Shown: positions 1-7,707, counted from the first letter of the stretch. The stretch is DNA of 64,000 nt from Rhodovulum strictum (GCF_009649175.1 NZ_WJPO01000004.1:1-64000); one strand, 5' to 3'. Notes: generated from the letters alone by a model not told the origin. A program made the numbers and translations.

Positions 1-586
1 AGACCTTCCTTTCCGCCATCGCCCTCGCCGCAACCGTCCTGTTCTGGCTTTGACGATCAATGAGTCTGGAGCCTAGATTGCCCCCGATAAACAAGAAAAG
101 GGCACCTGTGATTAAAGCGCGCTCTGGCCAGAACCCAGCCTCGGGCATGACAACGAAACTGCCCACCCGCCCCTCGCCGCCCGTCACCACCCACTGTCCG
201 ACCAGCAACAGCAGCGGATAGGCCACCGCCAGCAGCAGGGCGGTGTCGTAAAGCCGCCAGGTCAGCGCGGCGCGAAAAAGGGTGGGCCAGGTGTCGCGGT
301 CGCTGGCCTCGTCGCAATACCGGCGCCAGACCCACATGACGTTTCGTCGGGTCAGCGTGGTGTAGATCTGGGTGTAGCTGGACTTTCGCAGCGTTCCGGC
401 AAGGAACCTGCGGCTCTCGCTTTCCGAAATCCCCAGTATTGCAACTAACCAGAGGACCAGCCACAGCAGGACCGAGACCCAGACCTTCCAATGCGGCATG
501 AACGCCACCAGAAGGGCCACCGCGCAGCCGGTAACCACGCCCCAGATCGCCAGATTGATTCCGACATGGCCGGTCTCGCTCACCAC
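1..586 (-). CDS. Unidentified membrane protein, runs off the window edge (partial)
   Basis: An uninterrupted minus-strand frame runs from a GTG near 586 past position 1, so the C-terminus is missing. I do not recognise a family. Visible features are two adjacent hydrophobic stretches near the N-terminus (about residues 8-50, around MPHWKVWVSVLLWLVLWLVA), a charged, tryptophan-rich middle (WVWRRYCDEASDRDTWPTLF), then further hydrophobic helices. A GGCGAGG sequence about 5-7 bases upstream of the GTG pair favours this start; an internal ATG lies at 499. It begins about 100 bases downstream of tRNA-Ser on the same strand. Codon usage becomes less GC-biased towards the edge (TTA, AGA, CTA codons below about 130). 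A short opposite frame ending at 53 competes for the last 50 bases, so the real 3' extent is uncertain. Confidence 0.5.
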   Translation of the reverse strand, partial: MVSETGHVGINLAIWGVVTGCAVALLVAFMPHWKVWVSVLLWLVLWLVAILGISESESRRFLAGTLRKSSYTQIYTTLTRRNVMWVWRRYCDEASDRDTWPTLFRAALTWRLYDTALLLAVAYPLLLLVGQWVVTGGEGRVGSFVVMPEAGFWPERALITGALFLFIGGNLGSRLIDRQSQNRTVAARAMAERKV

Positions 587-686
587 CCGCGCCTCGCCCT
601 TGTCCGGCGCAGACTGGCGCAACCGGAGCGTCGGCGAAAGCCCCGACTGCCCCTGTGGCGAAACGCACCAATGGATCCGGAGGGTG

Positions 687-776
687 TGGCGGAAGCGGTG
701 GGATTCGAACCCACGATACGGTTCCCCGTATGCCAGTTTTCAAGACTGGAGCCTTCAACCACTCGGCCACGCTTCC
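687..776 (-). tRNA. tRNA-Ser, anticodon UGA
   Basis: On the minus strand the sequence folds as a class II tRNA: acceptor stem GGAAGCG (776-770) pairs with CGCTTCC (697-691), the anticodon stem CCAGT/ACTGG encloses loop CTTGAAA with anticodon TGA (plus-strand 740-742), a long variable arm follows (CATACGGGGAACCGTATC), and the T arm contains GGTTCGAATCC. A G discriminator base and an encoded CCA end (plus-strand TGG at 687-689) complete it. The long variable arm and UGA anticodon assign it to serine UCN codons. Spurious reading frames run through it on both strands and should be ignored. Confidence 0.97.
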
Positions 777-1179
777 GACAGGCCGGGCGCTGGCGATTGC
801 AGCGGCCGACCGGCCCTTGTTGTAACCACAGTCCGGTTGCGCGGTCCAGTGCCGCTTGCAGGCCGGGCGTGGCGGGGGGCTGAGGGGCGTCGCGCGCCAT
901 TGTCCGTAAGACTGCGCTCCCGTCCTACCCGGGATCCATGCCTCCCACTCACGGTCCAGCCGGGTGAATCAAAGGCATGGGGCATGTTCAAAGCCCCTCG
1001 GCGGATCGTCTTCCCGCCAAGCGCCGCAAGCGTTAAGCGGTGCTTACCCCGCCTGCGCCCCGGCTACGACTTTCCGTTGTGGCCAGAACCGCGCGGGGAA
1101 TGCCCAACTCCGCCGCGCCAACCTGTCGGGGGGCAGGCCCGGCCGGTCCTGACCCGCCAGTTCGCAGCCGGGGCCGGGA
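777..1179. other. 403-base gap without a recognisable gene
   Basis: This stretch lies between tRNA-Ser (read leftwards) and the stop of the hydroxyacid dehydrogenase gene. Several open frames cross it, but all are out of frame with any recognisable protein, contain low-complexity Arg/Pro/Ala translation, or continue into the tRNA. It must contain the tRNA promoter next to 777. I see no clear terminator hairpin with a T run and no repeat. Confidence 0.6.
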
Positions 1180-2133
1180 TCAGACCGGATTGGGAAGCGG
1201 CGCACCGGCAAGGAAGGCGCGGATGTTCTCGACCGCCATCATCCCCATGGACTCGCGCACCTCCAGCGTCGCGGTGCCCAGATGGGGCAGAAGCGCGACA
1301 TTCTCCATCGCCAGAAGCGCTTGCGGGACCTGCGGCTCGAATTCGTAGACATCGAGCCCCGCCCCCGCGATCCGCCCCTCGGACAGGGCTGCGATCAGCG
1401 CGGCCTCGTCGACCACATCGCCGCGCGAGATGTTGACGAAATGCGCGTGCGGCTTCATCGCCGCGAACAGGTCCGCCCCCATCATGTGCCGCGTCTCGGC
1501 ACCGCCCGGCACGCAGGAGACGACGATATCGCAGGCCGCGCCCAGCGCGGTCAGGCTGTCCACCGGCGTTGCGGGGAAGTCGAGCGCCTTGGGCGTGCGG
1601 GTGTAATAGACCACATCCATGCCGAAACCGAAATGGCAGCGCCGCGCCAGTGCCTGGCCGATATTGCCCATGCCCACGATGCCCAGCGTCTTGCCGGTGA
1701 CATGCAGCCCCAGCATCTGGGTCGGGTGCCAGCCCTCCCAGCGCCCGGCGCGGACCATGCGCTCGCCCTCGCCCCCGCGCCGACAGGTCATGAGGATCAG
1801 CAGCATCCCGATATCCGCCGTCGCATCCGTCACGGCGCCCGGCGTGTTGGTCACGGCGATGCCGCGGGCGCGGGCGGCTTCCACGTCGATGTGGTTGTAG
1901 CCCATGCCGAAATTCGCCAGCAGCCTTGCCCGTGGCTGATCCACGGCGGCAAGGATCCCGGCCGAGAAACGGTCGCCCAGCGTGGGCAGCACGATGTCGA
2001 ACTCGGCCAGCGCGCGGCGCATCTCGTCCTCGGACATCGGCAGGTTGCTTTCCCGCATCTCGACCTCGCCCAGTTCGCGTACGGCCGGTCCCACCCGGCC
2101 CGGCATCGACCGCGTCACCAGAATTCTTGTCAT
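1180..2133 (-). CDS. D-2-hydroxyacid dehydrogenase (glyoxylate/hydroxypyruvate reductase type)
   Basis: This 317-residue protein is a full-length NAD(P)-dependent D-isomer 2-hydroxyacid dehydrogenase. The Rossmann dinucleotide motif is GMGNIG at residues 154-159, and the catalytic set is Arg237 (ISRGD), Glu266 and His284 (PHLGT). The family reduces 2-oxoacids such as glyoxylate, hydroxypyruvate or pyruvate in the cytoplasm; the fingerprint around the motif and the N-terminal NFGMGYNHID segment resemble glyoxylate reductases, but the substrate cannot be fixed from sequence. The ATG at 2133 shares its A with the stop of the upstream CsaA-like gene (TGATG), so the two are translationally coupled. 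It is the last gene of the ybjN-proC-csaA run. Confidence 0.88.
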   Translation of the reverse strand: MTRILVTRSMPGRVGPAVRELGEVEMRESNLPMSEDEMRRALAEFDIVLPTLGDRFSAGILAAVDQPRARLLANFGMGYNHIDVEAARARGIAVTNTPGAVTDATADIGMLLILMTCRRGGEGERMVRAGRWEGWHPTQMLGLHVTGKTLGIVGMGNIGQALARRCHFGFGMDVVYYTRTPKALDFPATPVDSLTALGAACDIVVSCVPGGAETRHMMGADLFAAMKPHAHFVNISRGDVVDEAALIAALSEGRIAGAGLDVYEFEPQVPQALLAMENVALLPHLGTATLEVRESMGMMAVENIRAFLAGAPLPNPV

Positions 2134-2471
2134 CAGAACATCCTCCCCCCGATCGGTACATCCTTGTCAGGCCCGATCAGAACTACCTCGCCATCCGCGT
2201 CGGGCAAGCCCAGAACCAGCACTTCGGACATGAACCGGCCGATCTGCCGGGGCGGGAAGTTGACCACCGCCAGCACGCGCTTTCCCGGCAGTTCGTCGGG
2301 GGTGTAATGCTTGGCGATCTGGGCCGAGCTTTTCTTCTCGCCGATCCCGGGGCCGAAATCCACCCAGAGCTTGATCGAGGGTTTGCGCGCCTGCGGGTAG
2401 GGTTCGGCGCGGGTGATCCGGCCGACGCGGATATCGACCTTCAGGAAGTCGTCATAGCTGATGTCGCTCAC
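2133..2471 (-). CDS. csaA: CsaA-like tRNA-binding (OB-fold) protein
   Basis: A 112-residue single-domain protein starting VSDISYDDFLKVDIRVGRI and containing the conserved PSIKLWVDFGPGIG, SSAQI and VVNFPPRQIG segments of the CsaA/tRNA-binding domain family, an OB fold related to the C-terminal domain of methionyl-tRNA synthetase. CsaA members bind tRNA or act as export-related chaperones; which applies here is unknown. The GTG start at 2471 overlaps the proC stop (GTGA), and its own stop overlaps the next ATG, so it is tightly coupled on both sides. A longer in-frame extension upstream runs inside proC in a different frame and is not real. Confidence 0.85.
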   Translation of the reverse strand: MSDISYDDFLKVDIRVGRITRAEPYPQARKPSIKLWVDFGPGIGEKKSSAQIAKHYTPDELPGKRVLAVVNFPPRQIGRFMSEVLVLGLPDADGEVVLIGPDKDVPIGGRMF

Positions 2472-3289
2472 GATCCCAATTCCTTGCTGCGGGCGGTGGC
2501 GGCGGCGACGGCGCGGTGCAGAAGCGGCGGGAACCCCGTTTCCGGGTCCATCAGCACCGAAAGCGCCGCGGCCGTGGTGCCTCCCGGCGAGGTGACATTG
2601 ACGCGCAACTCGGCCGGGCTTTCGGCCGACTGTTCGGCAAGCTGGCCCGCGCCTGCGACGGTGGCGCGCGCAAGGTGCAGCGCCATGGCGGGCGGCAGGC
2701 CCTGGGCCTCTCCGGCGGCGGCCAAGGTCTCGATCAGGTGAAAGACATAGGCCGGGCCAGAGCCGGAAACGGCGGTCACCGCATCCATCTGGTCCTCGCT
2801 CTCCAGCCGCAGGGTCTGGCCCACCGCCGAGAGCAGCGTTTCGGCAAGCGTCAGCCCCGCCTCGTCGACCTGCGCATTGCCGATCAGCGCGGTGATGCCC
2901 CGGCCCACCGCCGCGGGCGTGTTGGGCATGGCGCGGATCACCGGGGCCGATGCGCCCAGCCGGTCGGCAAACCAGCCCAGCGTCAGGCCCGCCGCGACTG
3001 ACAGGAACAGTGTTCGCCCATCGGCAAGACCGGCGATCTGCGGCAGTGCCGCCTCCATCGCCTGGGGCTTGACCGCCAGCAGCACGATGGCGGGCGATGG
3101 GGGCAGCGTCTCGTTCAGGTGCAGCCCTTCGGCCGCGCGGGCGCGCAGCCAGTCGGACGGGCCGGGATCGACCACCCAGACCGCGTTCGCGGGCAGCCCG
3201 CGCCCGAGCCAGCCCGCCAGCAGCGCCGAGCCCATCTTGCCGCAGCCCAGAAGCACCAGCCCCCGGGCGGCGAGGTCGTCCATATCCAT
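2468..3289 (-). CDS. proC: Pyrroline-5-carboxylate reductase
   Basis: This 273-residue protein performs the last step of proline synthesis, NAD(P)H-dependent reduction of 1-pyrroline-5-carboxylate, in the cytoplasm. The dinucleotide-binding motif GCGKMG lies at residues 15-20, AMPNTPAAVGRGIT in the middle is typical, and the C-terminal dimer domain has the signature pieces MDAVTAVSGSGPAYVF and RVNVTSPGGTTAAAL. Length matches the family (about 270). The start gives MDMDDLAARG. It sits 33 bases after the ybjN stop and overlaps the csaA start, pointing to one transcript. Confidence 0.94.
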   Translation of the reverse strand: MDMDDLAARGLVLLGCGKMGSALLAGWLGRGLPANAVWVVDPGPSDWLRARAAEGLHLNETLPPSPAIVLLAVKPQAMEAALPQIAGLADGRTLFLSVAAGLTLGWFADRLGASAPVIRAMPNTPAAVGRGITALIGNAQVDEAGLTLAETLLSAVGQTLRLESEDQMDAVTAVSGSGPAYVFHLIETLAAAGEAQGLPPAMALHLARATVAGAGQLAEQSAESPAELRVNVTSPGGTTAAALSVLMDPETGFPPLLHRAVAAATARSKELGS

Positions 3290-3322
3290 TCACATGACCC
3301 CTGTTTTCCTCGGGGGGCGAGG

Positions 3323-3826
3323 TTAGGCGCGGCCGTACGCCTCTGCAATGGCGACTTGCAGCGCATCCTTTGGGCTGCGCTCGCCCCAGGCCACAAGCTG
3401 GAACGCGGGATAGAACCGTTCCGAAGCCGAGACCGCGGCGCGGATCAGCCGCTCGATCTGGTCGGGCGCGACCGGCTGGCCCGCCGCCAGCATCAGCCCA
3501 TGGCGCCAGACCATCAGCCGCTGGTCATGCCAATAGGTAAAGGCACCCGCCCAGCACATGTCGTTGGTCGCGTTCAGCGTCTCGTAGAGCACGGCCAGCC
3601 GGTCCTCGGGCGGTTCCATCTCGAAGGTGCAGATCAGCCGCAGCACCTCGTCATGGCCCGACCAGGCCAGCGTGATCGCATAGGTCCGCCACTGCCCGGT
3701 CACCGCCATCGCGATCTGGTCGTCGGTCACGCGGTCGAACTCCCAGTCGCGATGCTCGGCGATATGCTCGACAACGTCGATGGGGTGAAGGTCCTCGCTG
3801 TGCAGGAAGTCTTCGGAAAGCGACAT
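3323..3826 (-). CDS. YbjN-domain protein
   Basis: A 167-residue soluble protein of the YbjN family (secretion-chaperone-like fold), starting MSLSEDFLHSEDLHPIDVVE. Recognisable pieces are WEFDRVTDDQIAM, FEMEPPEDRLAVLYETLN and the later WRHGLMLA region followed by IERLIRAAVSASERFYPAFQ. The biochemical role of the family is unknown. An in-frame extension of 15 residues exists upstream but lacks family similarity; the ATG at 3826 fits family N-termini. It is the first gene of the run that continues into proC, and the same ybjN-proC order is common in Rhodobacterales as far as I recall. Confidence 0.82.
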   Translation of the reverse strand: MSLSEDFLHSEDLHPIDVVEHIAEHRDWEFDRVTDDQIAMAVTGQWRTYAITLAWSGHDEVLRLICTFEMEPPEDRLAVLYETLNATNDMCWAGAFTYWHDQRLMVWRHGLMLAAGQPVAPDQIERLIRAAVSASERFYPAFQLVAWGERSPKDALQVAIAEAYGRA

Positions 3827-3918
3827 GACCGGCCTCTTGGGTTGTAGCCTTGCGCGGCGTGTGCCCCACAAGGATTAGCTGCCTGCTCGAAGGTCTTCGG
3901 TTATGCCCGTCTGACCTT

Positions 3919-3997
3919 ACAAGATATGGTGGTCCCAAAGCCGGATTCTGTAAAGGAGAATTTGGTTACCGCGGACTTCGCACCCGCAATATCTTGT
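3919..3997. promoter_or_regulatory. Pair of inverted 9-base boxes (ACAAGATAT / ATATCTTGT)
   Basis: ACAAGATAT at 3919-3927 is exactly repeated in inverse orientation as ATATCTTGT at 3989-3997, about 70 bases apart, in an AT-richer intergenic stretch upstream of ybjN. The boxes look like operator half-sites for a regulator; they loosely resemble NrdR-type boxes, but that is a guess. No ribonucleotide reductase gene is adjacent. The upstream gene of either orientation could be the target. Confidence 0.35.
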
Positions 3998-4048
3998 GGA
4001 AATCCTGTAGCGCGACAGTCAAAGTTACAGCAGGGCGGTTTTGTGGCA

Positions 4049-4234
4049 TCAGCCAGGCCCCTGTATCAGCAGCTCGCCTCTTGCGCCCCTCGCCGAGGCC
4101 TTGGCGGCGACGGTGTAGCTGACCTCGACCGCTTCCATCCGGAACCTCGTGGGATGCTCGTCCTTGTCGGACATGTCGCCGAAACCGGACAGGGCGGCTT
4201 GGGTATCGGCGCGGAGTTGATCGAGAAAGGTCAT
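4049..4234 (-). CDS. Small hypothetical protein (61 residues)
   Basis: A short frame starting MTFLDQLRADTQAALSGFGD and ending LLIQGPG. I do not recognise it. It is supported by a strong ribosome-binding site (GGGAGG, seven bases before the ATG) and by an acidic, hydrophilic composition without low-complexity Arg/Pro runs. It is predicted to be soluble. It lies in the small-gene patch between ybjN and the GMC oxidoreductase, with about 220 bases of AT-richer DNA before ybjN. Confidence 0.5.
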   Translation of the reverse strand: MTFLDQLRADTQAALSGFGDMSDKDEHPTRFRMEAVEVSYTVAAKASARGARGELLIQGPG

Positions 4235-4350
4235 CTCGCGCCTCCCATGACAGGATTTGTCAGGTCGCGCAGTACAGACTTGCGGAAACGCTGGGAAGGG
4301 GCCGAGCGGCGCTGTGCCGCCCGATCCAGGCCGCAGGAGAGCTTGGACGC

Positions 4351-4512
4351 ATGACCGTCATCAGAATGATTCTGCGCGCGCTGAAAGCGGCGCTTCTCGG
4401 GTCGGCGCGTGTTGTCGTCGATTGTCCGCGATGCGGCCAGCCGATGGCGCGCGACCACGGCTGCCCGCGCTGCGACCGCGCGGCATGGAAGGCCCTGACG
4501 GACAGAAACTGA
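4351..4512 (+). CDS. Small zinc-ribbon-like protein (53 residues)
   Basis: A 53-residue protein on the plus strand starting MTVIRMILRALKAALLG, then VVVDCPRCGQPMARDHGCPRCDRAAW. The N-terminal third is an amphipathic/hydrophobic helix, and the two CPxC knuckles, 12 residues apart, should bind one zinc ion. A GGAGAG sequence about 12 bases upstream can serve as ribosome-binding site. It is isolated, flanked by minus-strand genes. Function unknown; the knuckle geometry resembles rubredoxin-like or DUF-type zinc ribbons. Because it is so short, confidence rests mainly on the cysteine pattern. Confidence 0.5.
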   Translation: MTVIRMILRALKAALLGSARVVVDCPRCGQPMARDHGCPRCDRAAWKALTDRN

Positions 4513-4622
4513 CGACGACATCAGTCTGCCCGCCGCGGCATCCTGATCAGGCAGGTACGCGCGGAACATCACGGTGACGATCAGCGCCAGCCGTCATGTG
4601 CCGGGACGTCGGGGCGCCCCGC

Positions 4623-4925
4623 TCAGGCGCGCTGGGCAAAGACGCGGGCCGAGACCTGTTGCAGCCCGCGCACCAGCAGAACGCCCATCGCGCCGTGATA
4701 GACGATGGTTCCTCCCAGCAGGTGCAGCGTGCGCAACAGCCCGCCCGTCACGGCCCCGGCTGCCACCACCCCCAGCGAGACCACGACCGAGACGATCAGC
4801 GCGATCAGGATGGCGCGGCCGTTCGGCCCCAGCCTGCGGGCGACGATGGCGCGGCGTTCAAGCTCGGCAGCGCCCAGCAGAAGGGACAGCGAGAAACCCA
4901 GATAAAGACCGAGGACCAGCAGCAC
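4623..4925 (-). CDS. Small membrane protein, hypothetical
   Basis: About 100 residues with three likely membrane helices: the N-terminal VLLVLGLYLGFSLSLLLGA, then ILIALIVSVVVSLGVVAAGA, then TLHLLGGTIVYHGAMGVLLV. The GTG at 4925 follows AGGGGAAG with seven bases spacing; an ATG 33 bases earlier (4958) is an alternative that adds MHRPQQRGRKT. A loop of charged residues (ELERRAIVARRLGPNGR) lies between helices 1 and 2. No family recognised; it stands alone before the GMC oxidoreductase operon, 74 bases downstream of which it ends in reverse order. Confidence 0.55.
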   Translation of the reverse strand: MLLVLGLYLGFSLSLLLGAAELERRAIVARRLGPNGRAILIALIVSVVVSLGVVAAGAVTGGLLRTLHLLGGTIVYHGAMGVLLVRGLQQVSARVFAQRA

Positions 4926-5031
4926 CGTCTTTCTTCCCCTCTGTTGCGGCCGGTGCATCCACCGGCTTTCCGTCCAGCGTTACCCAAGGCCGCGCCGCCC
5001 CGCAAGGCGCCGCGGCCCCTGTTGGCCGATG

Positions 5032-6603
5032 TCAGAGGGTCTGTGCCGCCATTTCGCGCGCGATGTGATCGGCCTGCCGGATCGCCAGCGCCACGATGGT
5101 CAGCGTCGGGTTTTCCGCCGCGCCGGTGGTGAATTGCGAGCCGTCCGAGACGAACAGGTTCGGGATGTCATGGCTTTGCCCCCAGCGGTTCACCACGCCA
5201 TCCCCGGGCCGTTCGCTCATCCGGTTGGTGCCCAGGTTATGCGTGCTGGGATAGGGCGGCGTCGGGAAGGTGCGGGTCGCGCCCACTGCCTCGTAGACGG
5301 CCCTGCCCTGCCTGTAGGCATGGTTGCGCATCGCGATGTCGTTGGGGTGGTCGTCGAAATGGACATTCGCGACCGGCAGGCCCCACTGGTCCTTGACATC
5401 GGCGTTCAGCGTCACGCGGTTGGTGTCCTGCGGCATGTCCTCGCCCACCAGCCACATGCCCGCCATGTATTCATAGGCATCCAGCGCCGTGGTGAACTCG
5501 CGCCCCCAGGCGCCCGGGTCAAGGAAGGCCGCCATGAACGGAATGCCCAGCGCCAGCGTCTCCATCTCGTAGCCGCCGACGAAACCGCGGCCGGGATCGT
5601 GGCGCGCCTCGTCGCTGATGATCCCCGCCATCGTGGTGCCGCGCCACATGCGCACCGGCTTGTCGAAGGTCGCATAGACCGAGCCCGTCATGTGCCGCAT
5701 GTAGTTGCGCCCGACCTGACCCGAACTGTTCGCCAGCCCGTCGGGGAACATGGCGGAGGCCGAGTTCAGCAAGAGCCGCGGGCTTTCGAAGCTGTTGCCC
5801 GCCACGCAGACGATCCGCGCGCGCTGGAATTGCAGGTTGCCGTCCCGGTCGAAATACTCGACCCCCGTCACCTTGCCCGCATCGTCATGCAGGATGCGCG
5901 CGGCATGGGCGCGCTCGCGCACTTCCAGATTGCCGGTCGCCTCGCCGCGGGGGATGTCGGTATAGGCCGCCGACCATTTCGCGCCCCATTTGCAGCCCTG
6001 AAAGCAGAACCCCGTCTGGTGGCAGAAACTGCGCCCGTCATATTCGGCCGAGTTGATCGCCATGCGGCCAGTATGGACCTGCGTGTAGCCCAGCGCCTTG
6101 GCGCCCCTTTCGAAGAGCAGGTAGTTGTTGTTGCCGGGCAGCCCGGCTATGCCGTTGGTGCGCGTCACCCCCAGCTTCTTCTCGGCGAGGTCGTACCAGG
6201 GGTCCATCTCGGCGGCGTCGATCGGCCAGTCCAGCAGGTTCGCGCCCTCGACCGCGCCATAGGTGGTCAGCGCCTTCCATTCGTGGTCCTGAAAGCGCAG
6301 CGAGGCACCCGCCCAATGGGTCGTGGTGCCGCCCACCGCCTTGACGATCCAGGCGGGCAGGCCGGAAAAGTCCTTGGCCACGCGCCAGTCGCCGCTGGTC
6401 GTGCGCGGGTCCAGCCAGGCCAGTTGCCCGAAGCTTTCCCATTCGTCATTGACGTAATCCTCGGGCAGATAGCGCCCGCCGGCCTCCAGCGCGACGACGC
6501 GCACGCCCTTCTGCGCCAGTTCGTTGGCCAGAACGCCCCCGCCCGCGCCGGTGCCGATGATGACCACCACGCTGTCGTCGGTCAGTTCGAAAGATGCAGC
6601 CAT
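5032..6603 (-). CDS. GMC-family oxidoreductase, large flavoprotein subunit (gluconate 2-dehydrogenase-like)
   Basis: A 523-residue FAD-dependent oxidoreductase. The FAD-binding motif GTGAGGG lies at residues 17-23, ALEAGGRYLPEDY is the second FAD contact, and the C-terminal catalytic block includes THNLGTNRMSERPGDGV and VSDGSQFTTGAAENPTLT, as in membrane-bound gluconate/sorbitol/alcohol dehydrogenases of the GMC superfamily. The start at 6603 follows GGGGGAGG with seven bases spacing; an upstream TTG frame is less likely. It has no own signal peptide; the small subunit 20 bases upstream has a Tat signal, so the pair is probably exported together and oxidises a periplasmic sugar or alcohol. 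No dedicated cytochrome c subunit lies beside it. Confidence 0.87.
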   Translation of the reverse strand: MAASFELTDDSVVVIIGTGAGGGVLANELAQKGVRVVALEAGGRYLPEDYVNDEWESFGQLAWLDPRTTSGDWRVAKDFSGLPAWIVKAVGGTTTHWAGASLRFQDHEWKALTTYGAVEGANLLDWPIDAAEMDPWYDLAEKKLGVTRTNGIAGLPGNNNYLLFERGAKALGYTQVHTGRMAINSAEYDGRSFCHQTGFCFQGCKWGAKWSAAYTDIPRGEATGNLEVRERAHAARILHDDAGKVTGVEYFDRDGNLQFQRARIVCVAGNSFESPRLLLNSASAMFPDGLANSSGQVGRNYMRHMTGSVYATFDKPVRMWRGTTMAGIISDEARHDPGRGFVGGYEMETLALGIPFMAAFLDPGAWGREFTTALDAYEYMAGMWLVGEDMPQDTNRVTLNADVKDQWGLPVANVHFDDHPNDIAMRNHAYRQGRAVYEAVGATRTFPTPPYPSTHNLGTNRMSERPGDGVVNRWGQSHDIPNLFVSDGSQFTTGAAENPTLTIVALAIRQADHIAREMAAQTL

Positions 6604-6623
6604 TGCCAGTCCTCCCCCAGACC

Positions 6624-7148
6624 TCAAAGCCAGTCGATGTCGTTGAAGCCGCGCTCGATATAGCCTCCCCGGCTATAGCTCTCGCCCTCGTAGCCGAAGA
6701 TCGGCCAGACCGCTTTCTGGTTGTAGAGCCCCGTCACCAGCCCGCCGCGGACCTGCTGAAAAAAGGCGCTGTCCTCGATCGAGCGCAGGATATCCACGCG
6801 GTCGCGTTCCCAGCCGGTGTCCAGATAGCTCGCGAACCCCCTGGCCTGTGCCGCGGCATCCAGCGCGGCGATCCCCTCGGCGATGCCCGGGGCGGACTCG
6901 GCGCTGTCGTAGCCCTTGACCGCGATGACGTAATGGGTGTCGGGGATGCGGTCATGCGGATAGATGTCGCGCGCCATCCGGACCAGCGTCGCAAAGGTTT
7001 CGGGCGCGATATGGCTGGTCTCGTAGGCCCAGGCCGCATCGGGCGCGGCGACAAAGCCCGCCCCCACGACAAGGGATGCCCCCGCGGCACTCGCGCGCGA
7101 CAGAAGCTGACGCCGGGTCAGACCCCGGATTGCTGGCTGAAGTGTCAT
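6624..7148 (-). CDS. Gluconate 2-dehydrogenase subunit 3-like protein with Tat signal
   Basis: A 174-residue protein beginning with a twin-arginine signal (TRRQLLSRASAAGASLVVGAG, cleavage probably after AAWA around residue 41). The mature part (SHIAPETFATLVRMARDIYPHD, then GIAALDAAAQARGFASY, QQVRGGLVTGLYNQKAVW, ending GYIERGFNDIDWL) matches the small subunit of gluconate 2-dehydrogenase-type enzymes. It is thought to carry the folded flavoprotein through the Tat pore and to stabilise it. It is the first gene of the two-gene unit, 20 bases before the flavoprotein start. Confidence 0.85.
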   Translation of the reverse strand: MTLQPAIRGLTRRQLLSRASAAGASLVVGAGFVAAPDAAWAYETSHIAPETFATLVRMARDIYPHDRIPDTHYVIAVKGYDSAESAPGIAEGIAALDAAAQARGFASYLDTGWERDRVDILRSIEDSAFFQQVRGGLVTGLYNQKAVWPIFGYEGESYSRGGYIERGFNDIDWL

Positions 7149-7213
7149 TCTGTCTCCTCCCTGAATGACGTCCGTGATGTCCCGGGGCGGCCTCCCAACC
7201 GCCCGGGAATTCC

Positions 7214-7609
7214 CTATTTGAATCGTCCCCCGCGTTCGAGAACCTCGATCTGGTAGCCATCGGGATCGGCGACGAAGAAGAACCGCGCGATCACCTCGCC
7301 CGCGGGGGCAAAGGCGACCAGCTTGCGCGGGGCAAGCCCCTCGGCCTCGAAGCGGGCATGTTCGGCGTCCAGATCCGCGACCGACACGGCCAGATGGCCA
7401 TAGCCGTCGCCCAGCGCATAGGGCTCGGTCCGGCCCTTGTTCACCGTCAGTTCAAGCTCGAACCCGGTTTCGGAATTGCTCATGTAGATCAGCGTGAACT
7501 CGGGAAAGTCGAGCCGGTCGGCGACCCTCAGCCCGAACGCCTTTTCATAAAACGCCACCGAGCGCGCCTCGTCGAGCACGCGGATCATGCTGTGGATTGC
7601 CTTGGCCAC
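7214..7609 (-). CDS. Glyoxalase I-like VOC protein (lactoylglutathione lyase type)
   Basis: A 131-residue single vicinal-oxygen-chelate protein. The probable metal ligands are conserved: His near the N-terminus (AKAIHSMIRV), Glu in GFELELTVNKG, His in DGYGHLAVSVAD and Glu in DGYQIEVLERG, the set of nickel-type glyoxalase I, which isomerises the methylglyoxal-glutathione hemithioacetal. Length matches (about 130). The GTG at 7609 is preferred over the adjacent TTG because GGAGG lies five bases before it. It may detoxify aldehydes from the neighbouring oxidoreductase, but that is only proximity. Confidence 0.82.
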   Translation of the reverse strand: MAKAIHSMIRVLDEARSVAFYEKAFGLRVADRLDFPEFTLIYMSNSETGFELELTVNKGRTEPYALGDGYGHLAVSVADLDAEHARFEAEGLAPRKLVAFAPAGEVIARFFFVADPDGYQIEVLERGGRFK

Positions 7610-7707
7610 CAATGCCTCCCGCCGGTTGTTGCTGGTTTCGGGTCCAGCATAGACCGCGCGGATGGCCTTGCGGGTAGTAGCGCCTTACTACCCCGCGCCG
7701 AAAGCCG

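Noticed and set aside
3-53. Plus-strand frame ending TFLSAIALAATVLFWL then a stop at 51-53
   Set aside because: It could be the tail of a membrane protein, but it has only 16 residues in the window, shares third-codon positions with the minus-strand frame, and cannot be separated from it without more sequence.
57-770. Minus-strand 237-codon frame starting MAEWLKAPVLKTG
   Set aside because: Its beginning is the tRNA-Ser sequence read as protein and the rest is a Pro/Arg/Gly-rich shadow of the membrane gene frame.
3299-3322. Terminator between ybjN and proC (CCTCG...CGAGG)
   Set aside because: On the minus strand the stem is followed by A, not T, and proC starts a few bases later in the same run.
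3919-3997. NrdR-box assignment of the inverted repeat
   Set aside because: The half-sites are about 70 bases apart instead of the usual three helical turns and no nrd gene is adjacent, so I report only an unassigned box pair.
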